This document shows positions 1-5,041 of a stretch of 5,041 bases of DNA, piece after piece. The stretch spans positions 1 to 5,041 of the forward strand of contig CAIZMS010000161.1 of NCBI GenBank assembly GCA_903934155.1, read 5' to 3'. Under the pieces are notes generated by a model. The model ran no database searches, was not told the DNA's origin, and worked only from the letters and a program-made list of their open reading frames with translations. The number at the start of each line of letters is the position of its first letter. The stretch's first letter is position 1. A program made the translations under genes and the position numbers. This stretch comes from an uncultured bacterium (lineage in GTDB: Bacteria; Verrucomicrobiota; Kiritimatiellia; CAIKKV01; CAITUY01).

Positions 1-216
1 CCTGTCACCTTCTTTGACTAAAATAGTCTTAATTCGTGGCGCGCCACCGTATTGCCCCATTGGCCCAGCAAGAACATGGACATCACCCACTGGTTGAATG
101 GTGCCTAGGCCGCTAACAGTTGGGCTTTGACGACTTTTGACAACGTTAATGCTCAAACTTTTGCTGTTATTGACGCTTGAGCACGAAGCAGTAAATAAGC
201 CAACCAATACAAGGAC
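1..216 (-). CDS. HlyD/DevB-type membrane fusion (ABC exporter adaptor) lipoprotein, N-terminal fragment
   Basis: The - strand is open for 72 codons, from about 216 down to the window edge. It reads as a short hydrophobic segment (VLVLVGLFTA) followed by a lipobox-like TASC and a Ser/Asn-rich linker, as in an exported lipoprotein. Next come GLGTIQPVGDVHVLAGP and a GGAPRIKTILVKEGDR stretch. That pattern (G-x-G-x-I/L-x-P-x-x-x-V, then P-R-I, then L-V-x-E-G-D) is the start of the barrel/lipoyl-like region of HlyD/DevB periplasmic adaptors, which link an ABC transporter to an outer-membrane channel. The resemblance is strongest to cyanobacterial members. No start codon fits: the frame continues past the hydrophobic segment into rhamnosidase sequence, so the true N-terminus is missing. 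The C-terminal bulk lies beyond the left edge. It is oriented away from the hydrolase genes and is probably foreign to them. Family recognition is from memory of motifs, not a search. Confidence 0.6.
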
Positions 217-222
217 GCTGTC
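208..222. other. Probable chimeric junction between two unrelated sequences
   Basis: Left of this point the - strand encodes a membrane fusion protein. Right of it the + strand encodes the end of a GH78 rhamnosidase. Neither gene is complete across the point: the - strand gene lacks its start codon and the + strand gene lacks everything before its last ~97 residues, with a + strand in-frame stop at 196-198. No inverted repeats, target duplication, integrase or tRNA is visible here. The left part is also visibly richer in A/T. The exact breakpoint is uncertain by several bases because both frames stay open through it. An assembly or amplification artefact is the preferred explanation. Confidence 0.6.
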
Positions 223-510
223 GGCGACCTCATGTGGGTGAAAGCGCAGCACGACAGTCCCTGCGGCCGCATCATCAGCCACTGGAAACGGGAAGTCGAT
301 CGTTTGACGATGGATGTCTCAATTCCAGCCAACACGACAGCGACGGTGTATGTCCCCGCAAAGGATCCTGTCCGCGTGACGGAATCTGGAAAGCCTGCAG
401 CGGAGGCTGAAGGTGTCGAATTCCTGCGTTATGACGATGATGCCGCTGTTTACGCGGTTGGTTCCGGCATATACAAGTTTCAGTCCGATTTGCCCAAAAC
501 GTCAAATTAA
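217..510 (+). pseudogene. Alpha-L-rhamnosidase (GH78), C-terminal fragment
   Basis: About 97 residues remain, ending at the TAA at 508-510. The pattern VGDLMWVKAQHDSPCG, then SHWKRE, then MDVSIPANTTATVYVPA, then VTESGKP, and finally AVYAVGSGIYKFQS is the C-terminal beta-sandwich that closes bacterial GH78 alpha-L-rhamnosidases. These enzymes remove terminal rhamnose from glycans and are usually 700 to over 1000 residues long, so the catalytic (alpha/alpha)6 barrel is entirely absent. An ATG at 232 could open a 92-residue frame, but it sits inside the domain, lacks a good Shine-Dalgarno and is not a credible start. The loss coincides with the junction at about 208-222, so the intact gene probably existed in the source genome and this is a broken copy only in this sequence. 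It lies 50 bases upstream of the first GH32 gene in the same direction and was probably the preceding gene of the operon. Confidence 0.75.
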
Positions 511-550
511 AAGATCAGCGGTGCCGTATCTGGCGTCAAAAACAGGTGTC

Positions 551-556
551 GAGGGG
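551..556 (+). promoter_or_regulatory. Shine-Dalgarno that sets the GH32-A start
   Basis: A GAGGGG run lies just before the ATG at 561; counted from GAGG, the spacer is about 6 bases. It supports 561 over the upstream in-frame GTG at 546, which has no purine-rich site before it. The paralogue downstream also begins with MNK at the equivalent residue, which agrees with this choice. Confidence 0.6.
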
Positions 557-560
557 GGGT

Positions 561-1928
561 ATGAATAAAAAAAATGCGTTGTTTGTCGGATGGGTGATTA
601 TGGCCGTGTCGGTTATGACGGTCGAGGCCAAGGAGAAAAAGGCGGCGCCGCCGCAAGTTCCTTTATCGACGGCCCCGCTGTATCAGGAGCAATACCGGCC
701 GCAATTCCATTTCAGTGCCGATCGGGGGCGTTTGAACGATCCGAACGGACTCGTTTTTTACAAAGGCGAATATCACTTGTTCTTCCAGCACGCGATTGAA
801 ACAGGCAAGGGCTGGGGTCATGCGGTCAGTACCGACCTCATCCATTGGACGCAGCTCGGGCCTGCAATTTTTTCCGGGGAGAAAAAGGTCACGATCGCTT
901 CCGGTTCGGCGGTTGTTGATTGGCAGAATACCAGCGGGTTCGGGAAAGATGGTCAGCCGCCGCTGGTGTGTATCTACACCTATGCCAAACATCCGTTTAC
1001 GCAGCACATCGCGTACAGCCTCGATGGTCGCACGTTCACGAAATACGAGAATAACCCGATCCTCGGCAATATAGCCGACGAGAATCGTGATCCCAAGGTC
1101 GTCTGGCATGAGCCATCTAAGCAGTGGATCATGATCTTGTATGTGAGCAAGTACGACCTGTTTAGCTCGCCCAATCTCAAGGATTGGAAGCCGCTTCCAT
1201 CGAAGATAGAGTGTGGGAATGAGTGTCCTGATATCTTTCCCATGCCGCTCGACGGCGATCCGGAAAAGATCAAATGGGTGGTCGTTGCGGCCAGTGGAGC
1301 CTATGTTGTCGGCGAGTTCGACGGTAAGGAGTTTAAGGTGGAGTCCAAGCCGCTTTCCTCGAAATTTGGCTACGCGGTCCAGACTTTCAGCGATGAACCC
1401 AAGGGCCGCCGCATCCAGATTGGCTGGTTGAGCGGAGGGAAGGGGTCGCGTGCCCCGTATCCCGGAATGCCGTTCAACCAGCAGATGACCGTACCGGCGG
1501 AGTTGACGCTGAAAACTACACCAAACGGGCCGCGGCTGTTTCGGTTACCGGTGAAAGAACTCGAAGTGTTGCGCGGCAAGGTTTACTCGTGGAATGAAAT
1601 ACCCATCGTGCCGGGGACGAACTTGCTCAACGGCCTGACGCACGACCTCTTTGACATCGAAGGTGTAATTCTGGCAGGTCAATCCAAGGAAGTCGGATTC
1701 ACCGTGCGAGGAAAGCCCGTGCCGCTACACTTTATTGACGGCCGGGCAAAGTTCCGGATGCTGGTTGACCGCATCACAATTGAGGTGTTCGAGGATGACG
1801 GTGCGCAGACCCAGGCCATGACGTTTATGCCAGTCGACAAGGCCGCACCGTTGGATCTGTTTGCGGTCGGTGGCGATGCGAAGATCGTTTCGCTGAAAGT
1901 GTACGAACTTAAGTCCATCTGGAAATAA
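561..1928 (+). CDS. Secreted GH32 beta-fructosidase-like enzyme, copy A (divergent pocket)
   Basis: The product is 455 residues. A Sec signal peptide occupies residues ~1-23 (MNKKN, hydrophobic core, VEA|K), so it acts outside the cytoplasm. A five-bladed propeller follows, then a C-terminal beta-sandwich (from about 330). GH32 enzymes release fructose from sucrose, inulin or levan. All three acidic residues are present: nucleophile D60 (LNDPNG), transition-state stabiliser D177 (RDPK) and acid/base E221 (ECPDIF). Several pocket positions differ from the family pattern and from copy B: R57 replaces the Trp before LNDPNG, QHAI replaces QHNP, the WGNMTWG loop is shortened by four residues, and A113 replaces Phe in FSGS. 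There is also a three-residue insertion near 293-296 (GGKGSR). Fructan activity therefore should not be assumed; another substrate or weakened activity is possible. The GH29 gene follows 22 bases downstream. GH32 membership is near certain, the substrate is not. Confidence 0.9.
   Translation: MNKKNALFVGWVIMAVSVMTVEAKEKKAAPPQVPLSTAPLYQEQYRPQFHFSADRGRLNDPNGLVFYKGEYHLFFQHAIETGKGWGHAVSTDLIHWTQLGPAIFSGEKKVTIASGSAVVDWQNTSGFGKDGQPPLVCIYTYAKHPFTQHIAYSLDGRTFTKYENNPILGNIADENRDPKVVWHEPSKQWIMILYVSKYDLFSSPNLKDWKPLPSKIECGNECPDIFPMPLDGDPEKIKWVVVAASGAYVVGEFDGKEFKVESKPLSSKFGYAVQTFSDEPKGRRIQIGWLSGGKGSRAPYPGMPFNQQMTVPAELTLKTTPNGPRLFRLPVKELEVLRGKVYSWNEIPIVPGTNLLNGLTHDLFDIEGVILAGQSKEVGFTVRGKPVPLHFIDGRAKFRMLVDRITIEVFEDDGAQTQAMTFMPVDKAAPLDLFAVGGDAKIVSLKVYELKSIWK
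584..645 (+). repeat. Near-identical direct repeat, signal-peptide DNA of GH32-A
   Basis: Bases 584-625 match 3345-3386 at every position (42 bases). After one mismatch (G626 versus T3387), 627-645 match 3388-3406. The offset is 2761 bases. Third codon positions are conserved too, unlike most of the rest of the gene pair. It is the best-preserved segment I see of a gene-length direct duplication. Confidence 0.9.
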
Positions 1929-1950
1929 TCAAATAGGAAAGGAAACCTTT

Positions 1951-3285
1951 ATGAAAGCATTGACGACACCTTCACTCACAGCCGTGATTCTTGCCTTGGC
2001 CCTGCTTCCGTTAACCCCCACTTGCGTTCACGCGGCACAACCCGTGGTTTCCGGCGAAACCAAGGAGCACAAGGATGCCCGCATGGCCTGGTGGCGTGAG
2101 GCGCGGTTTGGCATGTTTATTCATTGGGGATTGTATGCCGTGCCTGCCGGGATCTATGACGGCAAGAAGGCTGGTGGTACCGGCGAGTGGATCATGTACA
2201 GGGTCAAGATTCCGGTGGCCCTCTACGCCGAGTATGCCAAGGAGTTCAATCCGGTGAAGTTCAATGCTGACGAATGGGTCAAGATCGCCAAGGATGCCGG
2301 CATGAAGTACATCGTCATTACTGCGAAACACCACGATGGCTTTGCGATGTACCCCTCGAAGGTAAGTCCTTTCAACATTATCGATGCGACACCCTTCAAG
2401 CGTGACCCGCTGGCAGAGTTGGCCGCGGCGTGCCGGAAGGAAGGCATCAAGCTCGGGTTCTACTACTCGCAAGCCCAGGACTGGCATCATTCCGGCGGTG
2501 CGAAGTGGCGACCTGGGGCGTGGGATCCCGCTCAGAACGGCAGCATGGATGAGTACATCGACAAGATTGCCGTGCCTCAGGTTCGCGAGATTCTGTCCAA
2601 CTACGGCGAATTCCCGGCGGTGTTGTGGTGGGACACGCCCAAGGAGATGAATAAGGAACGTGGTGAAAAACTTTTCAAGGCGGTTCAGGAATTGAAGCCT
2701 GACATCATCATGAACAACCGGCTCGGCGGAGGTTACCACAAGGGCGATACAGAAACCCCCGAGCAGAAAATCCCGGCAGAAGGGTTCAAGGATCGCGACT
2801 GGGAGACCTGCATGACGTTAAACAGTACGTGGGGTTATGAGTCTTTCGCCAATGATTGGAAAAGCACCGAGAAACTGCTTCGTAACCTGATCGATATCGC
2901 CAGCAAGGGCGGCAACTACCTGCTCAATGTCGGCCCGGACGCCGAAGGAGTGATCCCGCAGCCAAGCGTCAAGCGGCTGGCCGAGATTGGCGCGTGGATG
3001 AAGGTTAATGGGGAAGCCGTCTATGGCACAACCGCTAGTCAATGGGGTGCACCGGCCTGGGGTCGTTACACAAAGAAAAACAAGGTTGTGTATGCCCATG
3101 TGTTCGATTGGCCGAAAGAGGGCGGCTTGACCGTGGCTATAAAGGACCTCAAGTCGCCGTCAGCAACTCTGCTCGCGACCAAGGCCAAACTTGAGGTTAA
3201 GGAATCATCTGAAGGCCTGTCCATCAAGGTTCCTGCGGAGGCGCCGGACAAGGTCGCATCAGTAATTGTGATAGAGCATCAATAA
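1951..3285 (+). CDS. Secreted alpha-L-fucosidase (GH29)
   Basis: The product is 444 residues, a usual size for a compact bacterial GH29 enzyme, which hydrolyses terminal alpha-L-fucose with retention of configuration. A Sec signal peptide covers residues ~1-28 (hydrophobic LALALLPL, cleavage near VHA|AQ). The catalytic barrel shows FGMFIHWGLYAVPAG (H58), the fucose-binding KHHDGFAMY (H127, H128), FYYSQAQDWHH (170-180) and LWWDTP with the likely nucleophile D228. Two glutamates are candidates for the acid/base, E269 in TETPEQ and E285 in DWETCMT; spacing from the nucleophile does not decide between them. GGNYLLNVGPDAEG (320-333) is the typical GH29 segment near the barrel end, and a short C-terminal beta-sandwich follows from about 365. 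The ATG at 1951 has AGGAAA five bases upstream. It sits between the two GH32 copies, with 22 and 36 bases of spacer, and is presumably co-transcribed. Its own sequence is not duplicated. Exact linkage preference cannot be read from sequence. Confidence 0.93.
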   Translation: MKALTTPSLTAVILALALLPLTPTCVHAAQPVVSGETKEHKDARMAWWREARFGMFIHWGLYAVPAGIYDGKKAGGTGEWIMYRVKIPVALYAEYAKEFNPVKFNADEWVKIAKDAGMKYIVITAKHHDGFAMYPSKVSPFNIIDATPFKRDPLAELAAACRKEGIKLGFYYSQAQDWHHSGGAKWRPGAWDPAQNGSMDEYIDKIAVPQVREILSNYGEFPAVLWWDTPKEMNKERGEKLFKAVQELKPDIIMNNRLGGGYHKGDTETPEQKIPAEGFKDRDWETCMTLNSTWGYESFANDWKSTEKLLRNLIDIASKGGNYLLNVGPDAEGVIPQPSVKRLAEIGAWMKVNGEAVYGTTASQWGAPAWGRYTKKNKVVYAHVFDWPKEGGLTVAIKDLKSPSATLLATKAKLEVKESSEGLSIKVPAEAPDKVASVIVIEHQ

Positions 3286-3296
3286 GGGGTCGGAAA

Positions 3297-3317
3297 ACAG
3301 AAGTCAGGATTCAGGGA
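3297..3317 (+). repeat. Three tandem 7-base units in the GH29-GH32 spacer
   Basis: ACAGAAG, TCAGGAT and TCAGGGA follow one another with a period of seven bases and share the core CAGRA/CAGG. The last unit supplies the AGGGA that serves as Shine-Dalgarno for the ATG at 3322. Degenerate CAG-heptamer arrays of this kind are seen in spacers of some environmental bacteria; three imperfect units are too few to be sure it is the same thing. Confidence 0.4.
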
Positions 3318-3321
3318 TAAT

Positions 3322-4695
3322 ATGAATAAGCATAATTCTTTGCATGTCGGATGGGTGATTATGGCCGTGTCGGTTATGACGGTCGATGCCAAGGAGAAAA
3401 AGGCGGTAGCCCCGGAAGGTCCTTTGACAACGGCGCCGCTGTATCAGGAGCAATACCGGCCGCAGTTCCACTTCTCTTCGGTTACGAATTGGCTGAACGA
3501 CCCGAACGGCCTGGTCTTTTATAAAGGCGAATACCACCTGTTCTTCCAGCATAACCCGAAAGGGAACGTCTGGGGGAATATGACATGGGGCCACGCGGTC
3601 AGCCCCGATCTGGTTCATTGGACGCAACTTGACCCTGTGATTTATCCAGATAAGTTGGGCACCATCTTCTCCGGATCCGCCGTGGTGGATTGGAAAAACA
3701 CGAGCGGGTTCGGGAAAGATGGCCAACCGCCGCTGGTGTGCATCTATACGTCGTTCGGACAGCCGGCGACGCAGTCCATCGCCTACAGCATCGATGGGCG
3801 CACATTCACGAAATATGAGAAGAACCCTGTCCTGGGCAATGTGGCACGCGGCAATCGCGACCCCAAGGTGATCTGGCATGAGCCCTCGAAGCAGTGGGTC
3901 ATGATCCTGTTCGTGCAATCCTTTGATCTGTTCAGCTCGCCGAATCTTAAGGATTGGACACCTCTTCAGTCGAAAATCGAGTGTGGCCGTGAGTGTCCGG
4001 ATATATTCCCCATGCCCGTGGATGGCGACTCGAAAAAGATCAAGTGGGTGGTTACGGCCGCGAGCGGTTCGTATATCATTGGCGAGTTCGATGGCAAAGA
4101 GTTCAAGGCGGAGGTCGGTCCGTTTCCGTCGCACTTCGGCTATGCCGTCCAAACTTTCAGTGATGAACCCAAGGGGCGCCGCATCCAGATTGGCTGGTTG
4201 AGAGGAGCGAAAGCGCCGTATCCCGGCATGCCGTTCAATCAACAGATGACCGTACCGGCGGAATTAACGCTGAAGACCACACCTAGCGGGCTGCGGCTGT
4301 TTCGGTTACCGGTGAAGGAGCTCGAGGTGCTGCGCGGCAAGGTTAACACTTGGACGGACAGGACCATTGTGCCGGGGACGAACCTTCTTAGCGGCCTGAC
4401 GCACGATCTTTATGACATCGAAGGAGAAATCCAGCCAGGTTCATCCAAAGAAGTCGGGTTCACTGTGCGAGGCAAGCCCGTGCCGTTAAACTTTATTGAC
4501 GGCCGGGCGAAGTTTCGGATGCTGGTGGATCGTATCACGATCGAGTTGTTCGAGGATGATGGTGCGCAGACCCAGGCCATGATATTCATGCCCGACGACA
4601 AGGCTCCGCCGCTGGAGCTTTTTGTAACCGGTGGTGAGGCGCGGATTGTTTCGCTCAAGGTTCATGAGTTGCGTTCGGCTTGGCCGGTGAAGTAG
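3322..4695 (+). CDS. Secreted GH32 beta-fructosidase (levanase/inulinase/invertase type), copy B
   Basis: The product is 457 residues with a Sec signal peptide (residues ~1-23, cleavage near VDA|K). It keeps the classical GH32 signature: NWLNDPNG with nucleophile D60, FFQHNP (74-79), WGNMTWGHA (84-92), FSGSAVVD (116-123), GNRDPKV with D180 as stabiliser, and ECPDIF with acid/base E224. A linker and C-terminal beta-sandwich (about 330-457) complete the usual two-domain layout. Members hydrolyse terminal or internal beta-fructosyl bonds in sucrose, inulin or levan; exo-acting enzymes of this length are common, but endo or exo mode cannot be told here. It is roughly 80% identical to copy A by eye and closer to the family consensus in the pocket, so it probably keeps the ancestral activity. 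AGGGA lies four bases before the ATG. The GH2 gene starts 26 bases downstream. The long - strand frame overlapping it is a shadow. Confidence 0.93.
   Translation: MNKHNSLHVGWVIMAVSVMTVDAKEKKAVAPEGPLTTAPLYQEQYRPQFHFSSVTNWLNDPNGLVFYKGEYHLFFQHNPKGNVWGNMTWGHAVSPDLVHWTQLDPVIYPDKLGTIFSGSAVVDWKNTSGFGKDGQPPLVCIYTSFGQPATQSIAYSIDGRTFTKYEKNPVLGNVARGNRDPKVIWHEPSKQWVMILFVQSFDLFSSPNLKDWTPLQSKIECGRECPDIFPMPVDGDSKKIKWVVTAASGSYIIGEFDGKEFKAEVGPFPSHFGYAVQTFSDEPKGRRIQIGWLRGAKAPYPGMPFNQQMTVPAELTLKTTPSGLRLFRLPVKELEVLRGKVNTWTDRTIVPGTNLLSGLTHDLYDIEGEIQPGSSKEVGFTVRGKPVPLNFIDGRAKFRMLVDRITIELFEDDGAQTQAMIFMPDDKAPPLELFVTGGEARIVSLKVHELRSAWPVK
3345..3406 (+). repeat. Near-identical direct repeat, signal-peptide DNA of GH32-B
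   Basis: This is the partner of 584-645, with one mismatch in 62 bases. It falls inside the secretion signal and the first residues of the mature protein (through AKEKKA). Confidence 0.9.
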
Positions 4696-4721
4696 CATAA
4701 CTGTTTTTTAAGGGAGTCATC

Positions 4722-5041
4722 ATGAGAGTTGTGAGAATGGTCCTATTGTTTGCTTGCCTGTCCGGACTTTCGCAATGGCTGGGAGCAGCCGAATGGAAGC
4801 CCGTTCCGGGTCATATTATGACGGACTGGGCCGAGAAGGTCGACCCGAACTGTCCGCTGCCGGAGTATCCGCGTCCTCAACTGGTTCGCGGGAACTGGGT
4901 CAACCTGAACGGCCTCTGGGATTATGCCGTGGTGGGCCTCAACGATCCGCAGCCTGCGCAGTGTCAAGGCAAAATTCTGGTTCCCTTCTGCATAGAGTCT
5001 GCGCTTTCGGGTGTCAAACGCCAGTTCACCAACAACGAGCG
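4722..5041 (+). CDS. GH2-family beta-glycosidase (beta-galactosidase-like), N-terminal part
   Basis: The first 106 residues are present and the gene continues past the right edge. A signal peptide spans ~1-23 (MRVVRM, hydrophobic VLLFACLSGL, cleavage near LGA/AA). The mature start WKPVPGHIMTDWAEKV, then LPEYPRPQLVR, NWVNLNGLWDYAV and ILVPFCIESALSGV, is the N-terminal jelly-roll sugar-binding domain of GH2 enzymes of the kind abundant in Planctomycetota, Verrucomicrobiota and Bacteroidota. GH2 covers beta-galactosidase, beta-glucuronidase, beta-mannosidase and other activities. The catalytic barrel is not in the window, so the activity cannot be named. The start is supported by AAGGGAG (4710-4716) five bases before the ATG. 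It lies 26 bases after the second GH32 gene in the same direction and is probably in the same operon. Confidence 0.85.
   Translation, partial: MRVVRMVLLFACLSGLSQWLGAAEWKPVPGHIMTDWAEKVDPNCPLPEYPRPQLVRGNWVNLNGLWDYAVVGLNDPQPAQCQGKILVPFCIESALSGVKRQFTNNE

Noticed and set aside
153..335. 60-codon - strand frame across the junction
   Set aside because: It is out of phase with the HlyD-like reading frame and spans two unrelated sequences.
546..560. GTG start for GH32-A giving five extra residues (MSRGG)
   Set aside because: No Shine-Dalgarno precedes it, and the G-run between 551 and 559 is better used as the Shine-Dalgarno for ATG 561, which matches the paralogue's start.
511..560. Promoter or transcription-factor site between the GH78 fragment and GH32-A
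   Set aside because: I find no convincing -35/-10 pair or inverted repeat in these 50 bases; the spacing is consistent with read-through from the upstream gene.
2011..2739. 242-codon open frame on the - strand opposite the GH29 gene
   Set aside because: It is a codon-bias shadow of the fucosidase; no motif, no signal and no plausible ribosome-binding site.
3304..4242. 312-codon open frame on the - strand opposite GH32-B
   Set aside because: It lies wholly antisense to a clear GH32 gene, its sequence is Arg/His-rich and low in recognisable motifs, and the shorter antisense frame at 663-1109 is simply its counterpart opposite the paralogue. Shared antisense frames follow from the duplicated coding sequence.
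4670..4710. Possible terminator: CGGC-TTG-GCCG hairpin near a run of six T residues after GH32-B
   Set aside because: The stem is only four pairs, lies inside the coding sequence and is about 20 bases from the T-run, so it does not form a standard intrinsic terminator.

Overview
The window holds the inside of a cluster of secreted glycoside hydrolases, all on the + strand. The order is the C-terminal end of an alpha-L-rhamnosidase (GH78), a GH32 beta-fructosidase-type enzyme, a GH29 alpha-L-fucosidase, a second GH32 enzyme paralogous to the first, and the N-terminal part of a GH2 beta-glycosidase that runs off the right edge. Spacers between these genes are only 22 to 50 bases. Each complete start has a purine-rich Shine-Dalgarno sequence, no convincing terminator lies between genes, and all four visible N-termini carry Sec-type signal peptides. 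This looks like one transcription unit for taking apart a glycan outside the cytoplasm.

The first ~215 bases do not fit. Read on the - strand they encode the N-terminal part of a lipoprotein-like HlyD/DevB-type membrane fusion protein, of a kind best known from cyanobacteria. That reading frame stops making sense at about position 211-222, exactly where the + strand rhamnosidase frame begins to look like GH78. Both genes are broken at the same point and no mobile element is visible. The simplest reading is a chimeric join, made during assembly or amplification of mixed DNA. A true rearrangement is possible but less likely.

The host of the hydrolase cluster is probably an uncultured polysaccharide degrader of the Planctomycetota/Verrucomicrobiota/Kiritimatiellota/Lentisphaerota type. 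This rests on the CAZyme mix, the moderate-to-high GC content and general protein resemblance, and is tentative. No SusC/SusD pair, sulfatase, regulator or transporter lies in the window.

The most interesting biology is the GH32 pair. The two proteins are about 80% identical by eye, including nearly identical signal-peptide DNA, and both keep the three catalytic acidic residues. The upstream copy, however, has lost several normally conserved residues around the substrate pocket (WLNDPNG to RLNDPNG, QHNP to QHAI, a shortened WGNMTWG loop, FSGS to ASGS), while the downstream copy keeps the classical family signature. The changes cluster in active-site loops, which suggests altered substrate specificity in one duplicate rather than general decay.
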